Assembly (NCBI GenBank): GCA_934202005.1
Contig: CAKPXP010000003.1
Location: 95,220 to 159,219, forward strand
Reading direction: 5' to 3'
Origin: an uncultured Selenomonas sp.
Lineage (GTDB): Bacteria; Bacillota; Negativicutes; Selenomonadales; Selenomonadaceae
DNA length: 64,000 nt
The notes below the pieces were generated by a model. It had not been told where the DNA came from. It saw only the letters and a list, made by a program, of their open reading frames with translations, and did no database searches. This document shows positions 6,432-14,671 of the stretch, piece by piece; the first letter of the stretch is position 1; each line of letters starts with the position of its first letter. A program made the translations under genes and the position numbers.

Positions 6432-8327
6432 ATGTCAACATTAGCAGTGGCACTCACCGGCAATCCGAATACCGGTAAATCTACAATCTTTAACGAACTG
6501 ACGGGCGCGCGGCAGAAAATCGGCAACTGGCCGGGCGTCACGGTCGATAAGAAGGTCGGCTATACGCGCTATAAGGATCGCGCGATCTCCGTCGTCGACC
6601 TGCCGGGGACGTACAGCGTCAACGCGCGCAGCCCGGAGGAAAAGATCGTCATCGATTTCCTCATGAACAACAAGCTCGACCTCGTTGTCGATGTCGTCGA
6701 CAGCTCGAACATCGAGCGCAACCTCTTCCTCACCGTGCAGCTCCTCGAGCAGGGCATCCCCCTGCTCATCGACCTCAACATGCAGGACGACGCGAAGCGC
6801 CGCGGCATCCGGATCGATACGAAGAAGTTCGAGCAGGCGCTCGGCATGCCGGTCGTCGAGACGGTCGGCCGCAGCAAGAAGAGCACGCGTCGGCTCCTCG
6901 ACGTCTTCACGTCGACGGTCATGGCGCAGTATGAGCCGAGCGACCTCGTGAAGGAGCATATCAGGAAAGTCGAGGCCATCCGCGCGAACGGCAGGTCAGA
7001 GGCGGAGCAGCAGGAGGAACTCGCCGAGGCGCGCTACGCGCTCATCGACAAAGTGATGGACTATGCGGTCGACATCGGGAATGTCGGCCCGTCGCGCTCT
7101 GAGAAAATCGACCATTACCTCGCGAACGGCGTGCTCGCGCTGCCGATATTTCTCCTGATTCTCTACGCGGTCTTCCAGATTACCTTCACCTGGATCGGGC
7201 AGCCGATCGCTGATTTCCTCGATGACGCCATCAATACGGATTTCCTCGATTTTATGACGGGCTTCCTCACGGATGCCGGCGTTGCCGACTGGCTCGTCTC
7301 GCTCGTCTGCGACGGCATCATCGCGGGCGTGGGCGCAGTGCTCACGTTCGTGCCGCTGATCTTCGTCCTGTTCTTCTGCCTGTCCTTCCTCGACGGCACG
7401 GGCTACATGGCGCGCATCGCGTTCATCATGGATCCGATCATGCGCCGCTGCGGCCTCACGGGCAAGGGCATCATGCCGCTCATGATGGGCTTCGGCTGCG
7501 GCGTACCCGCCATCATGGGCGCACGTGCGCTCGACTCGGAGAAGGACCGCATGGTCTCCATCCTCATCACGCCGTTCCTCACCTGCGGCGCGAAGCTGCC
7601 GATCATGGCGCTTTTCGCGGCGATGTTCTTCCCCGATGATGCGGCGAATATCGTTTTCGCGATGTACATCCTCGGCGTCGTGATGTCCATCATCGTCGCC
7701 AAGGGTCTCGGCGCGACGATGTTCAAGGACAAGGGCTCGACGTTCCTGCTCGAGCTGCCGCCGTACCGCATGCCGGACATGAAATCGGTGCTGCTCGAGA
7801 CCTGGGATAAGGGAAAGGGCTACCTCATCAAAGCCGGTACCATCATCTTCGCGGCGTCCGTGCTGCTCTGGGTGATGTCGAACTACAACTTCAGCGGCCC
7901 GTGCGAGATCGAGGACTCCATCCTCGCGACGCTCGGTGACTGGATGTCGAAACTCTTCACGCTCCAGGGCTTCGATACCTGGGAAGCTGGCGCCGCCATC
8001 CTCTCCGGCATCATGGCGAAGGAGACCGTCGTCGCGACCATCGGTATCCTCTACGGCGCTGGCGACGTCTCTACGGAGGCGGAGGATGCAGCCGACACGG
8101 CGACGACGATGATGGAAACGGGCATGGCGACGGCCTTCACGAGCCTCTCTGCGTTCGCGTTCATGGTCTTCTCCCAGCTCTATACGCCCTGCGTCACGGC
8201 GCTCGGCACGATCAAGAAAGAGGCGGGCGGCTGGAAATGGGTCGGCTTCTCCGCGGTCTACCAGTTCGCGATTGCTTGGGTGGTTTCTCTGCTCGTCTAT
8301 CAGGTGGGACGCCTGGTCGGCTTCTGA
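6432..8327 (+). CDS. feoB: Ferrous iron transport protein B
   Basis: The 631-residue inner-membrane ferrous iron transporter has an N-terminal G domain and a membrane part. GNPNTGKST (10-18), GVTVDKK, DLPG (56-59) and NMQD (116-119) are the G1 to G4 motifs. The membrane part starts near residue 230 and contains the duplicated Gate regions, including the GMGFGCGVPAIMGAR-like segment and CGAKLPIM, with conserved cysteines. It is shorter than the roughly 770-residue E. coli protein, as in many Firmicutes. It follows feoA under the Fur-type promoter and precedes a small Cys-rich partner. Confidence 0.96.
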   Translation: MSTLAVALTGNPNTGKSTIFNELTGARQKIGNWPGVTVDKKVGYTRYKDRAISVVDLPGTYSVNARSPEEKIVIDFLMNNKLDLVVDVVDSSNIERNLFLTVQLLEQGIPLLIDLNMQDDAKRRGIRIDTKKFEQALGMPVVETVGRSKKSTRRLLDVFTSTVMAQYEPSDLVKEHIRKVEAIRANGRSEAEQQEELAEARYALIDKVMDYAVDIGNVGPSRSEKIDHYLANGVLALPIFLLILYAVFQITFTWIGQPIADFLDDAINTDFLDFMTGFLTDAGVADWLVSLVCDGIIAGVGAVLTFVPLIFVLFFCLSFLDGTGYMARIAFIMDPIMRRCGLTGKGIMPLMMGFGCGVPAIMGARALDSEKDRMVSILITPFLTCGAKLPIMALFAAMFFPDDAANIVFAMYILGVVMSIIVAKGLGATMFKDKGSTFLLELPPYRMPDMKSVLLETWDKGKGYLIKAGTIIFAASVLLWVMSNYNFSGPCEIEDSILATLGDWMSKLFTLQGFDTWEAGAAILSGIMAKETVVATIGILYGAGDVSTEAEDAADTATTMMETGMATAFTSLSAFAFMVFSQLYTPCVTALGTIKKEAGGWKWVGFSAVYQFAIAWVVSLLVYQVGRLVGF

Positions 8328-8382
8328 GTGACTGCTTATATTGTGAATGAGTCCGTAGTTCCTTAGAATGGAGGGATGAATG

Positions 8383-8535
8383 ATGGCAACGTTGCTTGTA
8401 GGCGTACTTCTTCTCGTGGCGCTCTATTTCGCGCTGCGCCATGTCGTGCGGAATCTCCGTGAGGGCAAAGAGGACTGCTGCGGCGGCTGTCCCGGCTGTC
8501 ATGGCGGCTGTAGCAGCTGCCATCCGCATGCCTGA
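8383..8535 (+). CDS. FeoB-associated Cys-rich membrane protein
   Basis: A 50-residue protein with one N-terminal membrane segment (TLLVGVLLLVALYFALRHVV) and a Cys/Gly/His-rich tail with six cysteines in CC-x2-C-x2-C-x3-C-x2-C spacing, ending in HPHA. This is the pattern of the small FeoB-associated proteins found next to feoB in anaerobic Firmicutes, thought to help iron transfer; the exact role is not established. GGAGGG lies 7 bases before the ATG at 8383 (4 before an adjacent ATG at 8380). A terminator follows at 8596. Confidence 0.85.
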   Translation: MATLLVGVLLLVALYFALRHVVRNLREGKEDCCGGCPGCHGGCSSCHPHA

Positions 8536-8595
8536 GGGGGAACCGCGAATGCGGGCATATATCCTCTCTCCCTTGGATATCACATAAGACAGGAA

Positions 8596-8626
8596 AGGCT
8601 GGATGCTCATTCCGGGCATCCAGCCT
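8596..8626. terminator. Bidirectional intrinsic terminator
   Basis: AGGCTGGATGC (8596-8606) pairs perfectly with GCATCCAGCCT (8616-8626). It ends the feo operon and, read on the other strand with its TTT-flanked end, the convergent ketopantoate-reductase-like gene. Confidence 0.88.
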
Positions 8627-8649
8627 ATTCTGCATTTTCGCGCAGATTC

Positions 8650-9576
8650 TTATTTTATTCCTTGCTCGTGTCCCCAGGCGCTGATTTTTGCGTAGAGCGG
8701 GACGGGGACGTGGTATTTTTCGCCGAGGGCGACGACGCGGTCGACGAGGCCGGAGAATTCGGAGGGGCGGCCTGCGGCGACGTCGCGCTGCATGGAGGTG
8801 GTGAGGATCGGGGCGGAGGCGTCCATGATGCGCAGGCCCTCTGTGACGAGGTCTTTCTCGAAGGTGAGGCCCATGGCCGCGCCGAGGGCCTTGATCTCCT
8901 CGATGAGGGCGATGAAGGAAGCGCGGGCGCGGCCGCCGGGCTGCATGTCGCCGCTCACGGCGTCGCAGTAGAGTCCCGCTGCGCCCATAGGGGAGACAAA
9001 GGCGAATTTCTGGAGGGCGTCGCGCTCGATGGTAGCGGTGAAGTGCGCGTGGATGTCTGCCGCACGCAGGATGTGCTCTGTCTCGGCGGCTTTCGCGCGC
9101 AGGTAATCGTCTTGCCCGCGGCGGAACCCGAAGAAGACGCGCAGGATCTTGCCGGACTGGGCGAGGATGCCGGGGGCTTCCCGCCGCGCCCAGATGTAGA
9201 TGCAGCCGTCGAGGCAGGTGAGGCCGGGGAGCGCCTGCTGCATGACGCCGCCCGTGCCGAAGACGTTGAGGATGGGGATGATGAGCGTCTCTTTGTCCGC
9301 CGCGCGGCGGGCGAAGTCGATGGCTGCCTGCAGGCTGCCGTATTTGAAGCAGACGAAGATGACGTCCGGGGTGTCAGTGTACGTCTCCAGCGTGCAGGCG
9401 CGGACTTCCGGCAGGACGAGGTCGTCCGCGGCATCGCGGCGGATGACGAGTCCCCGTGTCTGCAGTGCGCGCAGATTCTCGCCGCGGGCGAGGAAGGTGA
9501 CGTCGTTTCCCGCGTGGGCGAGATAGCCGCCGAGGCAGCCGCCGGTGCTGCCGGCGCCGAGTATGGCGAATTTCAT
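8650..9576 (-). CDS. Ketopantoate reductase family protein (ApbA/PanE type)
   Basis: A 308-residue NADPH-dependent reductase of the 2-dehydropantoate 2-reductase family. The N-terminus carries GAGSTGG at residues 7-13 for NADP binding, and the C-terminal helical half contains the LQKFAFVSPMGAAG segment where the family has its catalytic lysine. The usual Asn-rich context after that lysine is altered, and no other pan genes are nearby, so it may act on another 2-keto acid rather than ketopantoate. AGGAGGG sits 6 bases before the chosen ATG at 9576; a longer frame to 9612 lacks a site. It has its own minus-strand promoter (TGGTATGAT near 9604-9612). Confidence 0.75.
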   Translation of the reverse strand: MKFAILGAGSTGGCLGGYLAHAGNDVTFLARGENLRALQTRGLVIRRDAADDLVLPEVRACTLETYTDTPDVIFVCFKYGSLQAAIDFARRAADKETLIIPILNVFGTGGVMQQALPGLTCLDGCIYIWARREAPGILAQSGKILRVFFGFRRGQDDYLRAKAAETEHILRAADIHAHFTATIERDALQKFAFVSPMGAAGLYCDAVSGDMQPGGRARASFIALIEEIKALGAAMGLTFEKDLVTEGLRIMDASAPILTTSMQRDVAAGRPSEFSGLVDRVVALGEKYHVPVPLYAKISAWGHEQGIK

Positions 9577-9735
9577 GGGAATCCCTCCTGAGTTTTCAGA
9601 TGCTTCTATCATACCATATTAAAGGGGCCGTGTTTCCTTTTTCTTTCATTTATGTTATGATGATTCATATTGAGAATTTTTTCCATTTCCAGGGGGCGTG
9701 GCTGCGCCCGGCTGAGGAGACGAGGAGGTAGCGTT

Positions 9736-10632
9736 TTGAGACTCAGGAATATTTTTCTGGTGCTGCTGGCAATGGCAGCGTTCCTGCTCGCGGGCTGCGG
9801 CACGCAGGCGGGGACGAGGGCGGACGATGGCGGCTTCCGGATTGTGACGTCGTTCTATCCGATGTATATCGACGCCATCAATATCACGCGCGGCGTCGAC
9901 GGCGTGACGGTGACGAATATGACGAAGCCTCAGACGGGCTGTCTGCATGATTACCAGCTCACGACGGAGGACATGAAGACGCTTGAAAAGGCGGACGCGT
10001 TCATCGTCAACGGCGCGGGGATGGAGAGCTTCCTCGACAAGGTCATCAAGGCGCAGAAAGGGCTCGTCGTCATCGACGCTTCGCGCGGCATCCCGCTCCT
10101 CGAGGAGAAGGGGGAGCAGAATCCCCATGTCTGGCTCAGCATCTCGAAGGACATCGAGCAGGTGAAGAACATCGCCGCGCAGCTCAAGGAAGCAGATCTA
10201 GAGCACGCCGATGCGTATGAAGCGAACGCCGCGGCGTATATCGAGAAACTCACGGCGCTCAAGCAGGAGATGCACGCTTCGCTTGACGGCGTGCCGCACA
10301 AGGAGATCGTGACGTTCCACGAGGCGTTCCCGTACTTCGCGGAGGAGTTCGGCCTGCATATCATCGGCGTTATCGAGCGGGAGCCTGGCTCAGAGCCGAC
10401 GCCGGAGGAGCTTGAGACGACCATCGACCAGGTGAACCAGCTGCCGGTCAAGGTGCTCTTCACGGAGCCGCAGTATTCCCCGAACGCCGCCGAGACGATC
10501 GTGCGGGAGACGGGCGCGAAAATCTACGAGCTCGATCCCGTGGTGACGGGTGAGGCGACGCCGAACGCGATGGACGCGTATCTCGATGCCATGCGGAAGA
10601 ATATGGAGGTGCTGAAGCAGGCGCTGCAGTGA
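9736..10632 (+). CDS. Metal ABC transporter substrate-binding lipoprotein (ZnuA-like), orphan
   Basis: A 298-residue lipoprotein of the cluster A-I solute-binding family for zinc or manganese. The signal peptide ends in the lipobox LAGC with Cys21 as the lipidated residue. Metal ligands expected for the family are seen as His71 (CLHDY), His131 (NPHVWLS) and His195 (TFHEAFPYF), with a fourth acidic ligand probably downstream. The TTG start at 9736 follows GAGGAGG by 7 bases. No permease or ATPase gene lies beside it; the next features are a repeat element and a convergent gene, so it must share a transporter coded elsewhere or act alone. Confidence 0.85.
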   Translation: MRLRNIFLVLLAMAAFLLAGCGTQAGTRADDGGFRIVTSFYPMYIDAINITRGVDGVTVTNMTKPQTGCLHDYQLTTEDMKTLEKADAFIVNGAGMESFLDKVIKAQKGLVVIDASRGIPLLEEKGEQNPHVWLSISKDIEQVKNIAAQLKEADLEHADAYEANAAAYIEKLTALKQEMHASLDGVPHKEIVTFHEAFPYFAEEFGLHIIGVIEREPGSEPTPEELETTIDQVNQLPVKVLFTEPQYSPNAAETIVRETGAKIYELDPVVTGEATPNAMDAYLDAMRKNMEVLKQALQ

Positions 10633-10655
10633 GGGAGAGGCCCGGCGAAAAATAG

Positions 10656-10818
10656 AGGAACCACTGATTCATTCAGCACTCTGCCTTTGCGTATCTGCAC
10701 TGTCCTCTCGTCGTCAACAAATCCTCAGCGTAGCTCTGCTACGCCTCCGGTTTGTTTCCTAGAGAGATACAGCGCATCTACGCAAATTCAGGGCACTTCA
10801 TTTAATCAGCGGTTCCTA
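10656..10818. repeat. Palindromic MITE-like repeat element, copy 1
   Basis: This element of about 163 bases is one large imperfect palindrome. The left end reads GGAACCACTGATTC and the right end, reversed, reads GGAACCGCTGATTA; both arms continue with TTTGCGTA and meet at GCGTAGC-TCT-GCTACGC (about 10731-10747). The sequence TAGA flanks both ends, which could be a short target duplication. It has no credible coding frame. Related end motifs occur at 25400, 25665 and 37047. It separates the metal-binding lipoprotein gene from its presumed terminator. Confidence 0.7.
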
Positions 10819-10862
10819 GAGGTACCGCTTGGAAAATGTCCGGGCGGTACCTCTATTTCTTT
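10818..10862 (+). terminator. Intrinsic terminator, probably of the metal-binding lipoprotein gene
   Basis: AGAGGTACCGC (10818-10828) pairs perfectly with GCGGTACCTCT (10844-10854), followed by ATTTCTTT. It lies 186 bases after the gene's stop, with the palindromic element in between, which suggests the element was inserted between gene and terminator. Confidence 0.8.
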
Positions 10863-10940
10863 GCGTGAGATCATCAGGCGGCATCTTTCGGAGGACTCGG
10901 TGAAGGCAGAAAGGTGGCGTTTCCTGAAAAAGAGCGCAAA

Positions 10941-10976
10941 AAAAGATGCAGGCGAATGACTCGCACTGCATCTTTT
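10941..10976 (-). terminator. Intrinsic terminator of fba
   Basis: AAAAGATGCAG (10941-10951) pairs with CTGCATCTTTT (10966-10976). On the minus strand the stem is followed by a run of seven T, 20 bases after the fba stop. Confidence 0.88.
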
Positions 10977-10995
10977 GTCTTGCTGGTAGGGGATC

Positions 10996-11994
10996 TTACT
11001 TGTTCGCCTTGACGAGCGCAAGGATCTCATCTGCGCGGCCGTTGGAGCCGAGGACGTCCTTGATCTTGTGCTCGACGAGCTCCTTGACGTAGGAGCGGCC
11101 GTCAGCGATGTACTGGCGCGGATCGAAATGCTCCGGATGCGCCATGAAGTGCTCGCGGATACCGGCCGTCATAGCGAGGCGGAGGTCAGAGTCGATGTTG
11201 ATCTTGCAGACCGCGGACTTCGCTGCCTTGCGGAGCTGATCCTCAGGAATGCCGACTGCATCGTCGAGCTTGCCGCCGTTGTCGTTGATGATCTTCACGT
11301 ACTTCGGAATGACGGAGGAAGCGCCGTGGAGGACGATCGGGAACTCCGGAATCTTCTTCTCGATCTCAGCGAGGATGTCGAAGCGGAGCTCAGGCGGGAC
11401 GAGCACGCCGTCAGCGTTGCGCGTGCACTGCTCCGGCTTGAACTTGAATGCGCCGTGGCTCGTGCCGATGGCGATGGCGAGGGAGTCGACGCCCGTCTCG
11501 CGGACGAACTCCTCGACCTCTTCCGGCTGCGTGTAGGCTGCCTCGTGCGCAGCGACCTTCACATCGTCCTCGATGCCGGCGAGCTTGCCGAGCTCAGCCT
11601 CGACGACGACGCCGTGCTCATGCGCGTAGGCAACGACTTCCTGCGTGCGCTTGATGTTCTCCTTGAACTCATACTTGGAGCCGTCGTACATGACAGAGGT
11701 GAAGCCGTCATCGATGCAGGCCTTGCACGTCTCGAAGTCCGGGCCGTGGTCGAGGTGCAGGGCGACAGGGATGTCGTTGACCTCGAGGGCTGCCTCGACG
11801 AGGTGACGGAGATACGGGCCCTTTGCGTACTTGCGGGCGCCGGCGGATGCCTGGAGGATGACCGGGGACTTCAGCTCAGCAGCAGCTTCCGTGATTCCCT
11901 GGACGATCTCCATGTTGTTGATGTTGAAAGCGCCGATGGCGTAGCCGCCCTCGTAAGCCTTCTTGAACATTTCTTTTGTTCCAACTAATGGCAT
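10996..11994 (-). CDS. fba: Class II fructose-bisphosphate aldolase
   Basis: A 333-residue zinc-dependent aldolase that interconverts fructose 1,6-bisphosphate with the two triose phosphates in glycolysis and gluconeogenesis. Catalytic and metal residues are in LHLDHG (Asp82, His83), IGTSHGAF (His180) and VLHGASS (His223). The YDGSKYEF loop marks the longer form of the family. The ATG at 11994 begins the usual MPLVGTKEMF and has a GGGGG stretch 10 bases upstream; an upstream ATG at 12030 would add 12 residues but has no clear site. A TATAAT box on the minus strand lies around 12045-12052. It is a single-gene unit. Confidence 0.94.
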   Translation of the reverse strand: MPLVGTKEMFKKAYEGGYAIGAFNINNMEIVQGITEAAAELKSPVILQASAGARKYAKGPYLRHLVEAALEVNDIPVALHLDHGPDFETCKACIDDGFTSVMYDGSKYEFKENIKRTQEVVAYAHEHGVVVEAELGKLAGIEDDVKVAAHEAAYTQPEEVEEFVRETGVDSLAIAIGTSHGAFKFKPEQCTRNADGVLVPPELRFDILAEIEKKIPEFPIVLHGASSVIPKYVKIINDNGGKLDDAVGIPEDQLRKAAKSAVCKINIDSDLRLAMTAGIREHFMAHPEHFDPRQYIADGRSYVKELVEHKIKDVLGSNGRADEILALVKANK

Positions 11995-12104
11995 TTTTAC
12001 ATTACCCCCTAGTAATTTGTGTTCAACCATTCATGAACTTATCTCATTATATCATAGAACGCGGGACAGGTGTATAGGGCTTGTGCAAATTTTCTCGAAA
12101 TCCG

Positions 12105-13025
12105 TCAAATGCTTGCAAACGGGAAAGAAGAAGTGATAATCGCCTGCATATCCGGCGGCAGCGGTGCATTGATACGGCAGTCCGCGTGCGTGATGGGATG
12201 GCGGAAGGAGAGCTGCGCCGCATGGAGGGCCTGGCGCGCGATGCGCGCGTCTGGTGTGCCGTAGAGGTCGTCGCCGAGCAGCGGGCAGCCGAGGCTCGCG
12301 AGGTGGACGCGGATCTGGTGGGTGCGCCCCGTCTCGAGTGCGAGGCGTACGAGGGAGAGATCGCCGCGGGCGGCGAGCACCTCGTAGTGTGTGCGAGCCT
12401 CCTTGCCGCCCGCGCTGGTCGCGCGCACCTCCTGGCGGATGAAGCTACCGTCGCTGCAGCCGAGCGGCTTGTCGATGATGCCTGCGGGCTGCGGCAGCGT
12501 GCCGCGTGCGATGGCGAGGTAGATGCGATGGAATCTTTTCTCACCGCTTTTCGTGAGCATGTGCTGGATCTGCGGCTCTTTGGCGATGAGCACGAGGCCT
12601 GTCGTCTGGCGGTCGAGGCGGTGGAGCGGGTGGAAGTGATGCGCCTCTCCCTTGCGCCGGTAGTAGCCGAGGACGGCGTTCGCGAGCGTCCCCGTTGGCT
12701 CGACGGTGAGCGGGTGGACGAGCTGGCCGGCCGGCTTGTTCACGGCGAGCAGGAAGTCGTCCTCGTAGCGGATGTCGATCGGCAGGTCCTGCGGCTCGAT
12801 GGGGAAGGCGTCAGGGCGGGGCGGTTTCTCGCTCTCGAAGGTGAGGATGTCGCCATTTTGCACCATGGTGTGCGTGGCGTTGGCGGAGAGGCCGTTTTTG
12901 CGGAAGTCCCCGGTGTGCTTGAGCCGTTTCCACTGGGAGTTCGAGATGCCGTAGTGACGGATGAGGTAGGCGCGCGCGGGAAGCTCCGCGCAATCTGCCG
13001 GGAGTTTGACGACGAGGCGCGTCAC
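12105..13025 (-). CDS. Pseudouridine synthase, RluA family
   Basis: A 306-residue RNA pseudouridine synthase, probably acting on 23S rRNA or tRNA. An S4-like N-terminal RNA-binding region (about 15-70) precedes the catalytic domain, whose signature HRLDRQTTG (135-143) contains the catalytic Asp138. VNKPAGQLVHP and GRTHQIRVHLA complete the RluA pattern. The exact site modified (RluD-like or another) cannot be told from sequence. Its ATG overlaps the uraA stop by 4 bases, so the two are translated together. Confidence 0.9.
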   Translation of the reverse strand: MTRLVVKLPADCAELPARAYLIRHYGISNSQWKRLKHTGDFRKNGLSANATHTMVQNGDILTFESEKPPRPDAFPIEPQDLPIDIRYEDDFLLAVNKPAGQLVHPLTVEPTGTLANAVLGYYRRKGEAHHFHPLHRLDRQTTGLVLIAKEPQIQHMLTKSGEKRFHRIYLAIARGTLPQPAGIIDKPLGCSDGSFIRQEVRATSAGGKEARTHYEVLAARGDLSLVRLALETGRTHQIRVHLASLGCPLLGDDLYGTPDARIARQALHAAQLSFRHPITHADCRINAPLPPDMQAIITSSFPFASI

Positions 13026-14326
13026 GATTGCTGTCCGCCGCGCGATTCGTCGTCTTCCGGCGCGCGGCCCGCGGGCGCGAAGGGCTCGCCGCGCAGCAGG
13101 GCGATGACGCGGAAGAGCAGGGAGAGCATGATGGCGACGACGGTCGCGAGCGCCATGCCCTTGAGCGTGACGGTGCCGAGCGTGATGCTCGCCGTCGAGA
13201 CGCCGATGCCGAGCACGATGGAGGTGAGCAGGAGGTTCATCGGCTGGTTGTAGTCGACCTTCGCCTCGACGAGGATGCGAATGCCGGAGGCCGCGATGAG
13301 GCCGAAGAGTAGCAGCGAGACACCGCCCATGACGGGCGTCGGGATGCTCTGGATGAGCGCGGCGAGCTTGCCGAGGCAGGAGAGCAGGATGGCGAAAACG
13401 GCCGCGCCGCCGATGACCCAGGTGGAGAAGACGCGCGTGATGGCGAGGACGCCGATGTTCTCGCCGTAGGTGGTGTTCGGCGTCGAGCCGAAGAAGCCGG
13501 AAATGATGGTCGAGATGCCGTTGCCGAGGATGGAGCGGTCGAGTCCCGGATCCTTGGTGAGGTCGCGGCCGACGATGTTGCCCGTCACGATGAGGTGGCC
13601 GATGTGCTCGGCGATGACGACGAGCGAGGCCGGCAGGATGATGAGAATGGCGCCGGGCTCGAAGACGGGATGGTAGAATGTGGGCAGTGCGAACCAGGGT
13701 GCGCGCTCGACGAGGCTCCAGTCGACGATGCCCGTGCAGGCCGCGATGATGTAGCCGGAGACGACGCCGATGAGAATCGGGATGATGGAGAGGAAGCCCT
13801 TGAACGCGACGGAGGCGACGATCGTGATGGCGAGCGTCGCGAGGGAGACGAAGATGGCGGTCTCGTCCGTCTTTTCTCCCGTGAGTCCCGCCATGCCGGC
13901 GGCTGTTGGCATGAGCTCGAGGCCGATGACGGCGACGATGGCGCCCATGGAGGCGGGCGGGAAGATGACGTCGATCCAGCCCGTGCCGACCGCGCGGATC
14001 AGCAGGCCGACGAGGCAGAAGACGATGCCGACGACGATGAAGCCGCCGAGTGCCGCCTCATAACCGTATTGGGCGAGCACGAGGAAGACCGGAGAGAGGA
14101 ACGCGAAGCTCGAGCCGAGATAGGCGGGGATGCGCCCCTTGCAGATGACGAGGTAGAGGATGGTGCCGATGCCGTTGAAGAGCAGCACGGTGGCCGGGTT
14201 CACCTTGAAGAGGATCGGCACGAGCACCGTAGAGCCGAACATGGCGAACAGATGCTGCAGGGAGAGCGGGATGGTCTCGAGGAGCGGCAGGCGCTCCTCA
14301 ACGCCGATGGCGCGGCGGGTAGACAT
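13022..14326 (-). CDS. uraA: Uracil/xanthine permease (NCS2 family)
   Basis: A 434-residue inner-membrane nucleobase symporter of the NCS2 family with about 14 membrane segments. Residues that bind uracil in E. coli UraA are kept at almost the same numbers: Glu240 and His244 in VIAEHIGH and Glu289 in TTYGENIG, which supports uracil as substrate. Start is the ATG at 14326, 8 bases after AAGGAG; a GTG at 14335 overlaps that site and is rejected. It is followed by the overlapping pseudouridine synthase gene. No upstream attenuator hairpin for PyrR control is evident. Confidence 0.88.
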   Translation of the reverse strand: MSTRRAIGVEERLPLLETIPLSLQHLFAMFGSTVLVPILFKVNPATVLLFNGIGTILYLVICKGRIPAYLGSSFAFLSPVFLVLAQYGYEAALGGFIVVGIVFCLVGLLIRAVGTGWIDVIFPPASMGAIVAVIGLELMPTAAGMAGLTGEKTDETAIFVSLATLAITIVASVAFKGFLSIIPILIGVVSGYIIAACTGIVDWSLVERAPWFALPTFYHPVFEPGAILIILPASLVVIAEHIGHLIVTGNIVGRDLTKDPGLDRSILGNGISTIISGFFGSTPNTTYGENIGVLAITRVFSTWVIGGAAVFAILLSCLGKLAALIQSIPTPVMGGVSLLLFGLIAASGIRILVEAKVDYNQPMNLLLTSIVLGIGVSTASITLGTVTLKGMALATVVAIMLSLLFRVIALLRGEPFAPAGRAPEDDESRGGQQS

Positions 14327-14543
14327 GGAAAACACTCCTTTGTGAAATAGAATATAGTAGAAAACTTCTCTTTCACGCTACCATATCCATCTCTGTTTGT
14401 CTAGATGCGTGCCGATTTCGCGGAGAGGAGAGTGTGTCAGATGAAAGACTGTGGCAGGGGCAGCCGTATGGAATTTACTATGTAAATCCCCAAGAGCGCA
14501 AGCCGGAGGCGCAGCGCGATTGGCCGGATTTTCTGCAAGGGCG

Positions 14544-14577
14544 ATGCACAATGTCCACGAAGTGGACGTTTGTGCAT
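14544..14577. repeat. Long inverted repeat (hairpin) near bioB
   Basis: ATGCACAA-TGTCCAC (14544-14558) pairs with GTGGACG-TTTGTGCAT (14562-14577) around a GAA loop, about 15 base pairs with one mismatch. No T-run follows, so it is not a classical terminator. It may be part of the bioB transcript 3' end or a small repeat. Confidence 0.6.
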
Positions 14578-14593
14578 GTAGCTTTGTACGTCA

Positions 14594-14619
14594 AAAGCCT
14601 CGGCGTTTGCCGAGGCTTT
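14594..14619 (-). terminator. Intrinsic terminator of bioB
   Basis: AAAGCCTCGGC (14594-14604) pairs perfectly with GCCGAGGCTTT (14609-14619), giving a TTTT end on the minus strand about 55 bases after the bioB stop. Confidence 0.85.
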
Positions 14620-14671
14620 GGGGAATGATATGGTTGACGTTTTATTGTCAGGTGCGTCATGTCGCGTTGCG

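Larger units (their letters stand above)
14434..14628 (+). other. Doubtful 64-codon ORF in the uraA-bioB intergenic region
   Basis: The 345 bases between uraA and bioB hold one plus-strand frame (GTG start, GGAG close upstream) that I do not recognise. Its start is charged and aromatic (DERLWQGQPYGIYYVNPQER). However, two hairpins lie inside it: a long one at 14544-14577 and the bioB terminator at 14594-14619. A frame running through a terminator is unlikely to be a gene, so this is more likely non-coding or a decayed sequence. Confidence 0.2.

Noticed and set aside
8662..9591. 309-codon plus-strand frame opposite the ketopantoate-reductase-like gene
   Set aside because: Low-complexity Gly/Glu/Asp/Ala composition typical of an antisense frame; the minus-strand gene has clear motifs.
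10687..10959. 90-codon ORF across the palindromic repeat and two terminators
   Set aside because: It runs through the palindromic element and a terminator stem; no sign of selection as protein.
12081..14350. Long plus-strand frames (12081-13253, 13595-14350) opposite the pseudouridine synthase and uraA genes
   Set aside because: Antisense shadows, rich in Glu, Asp, Arg and Ala, without motifs; the minus-strand genes are certain.
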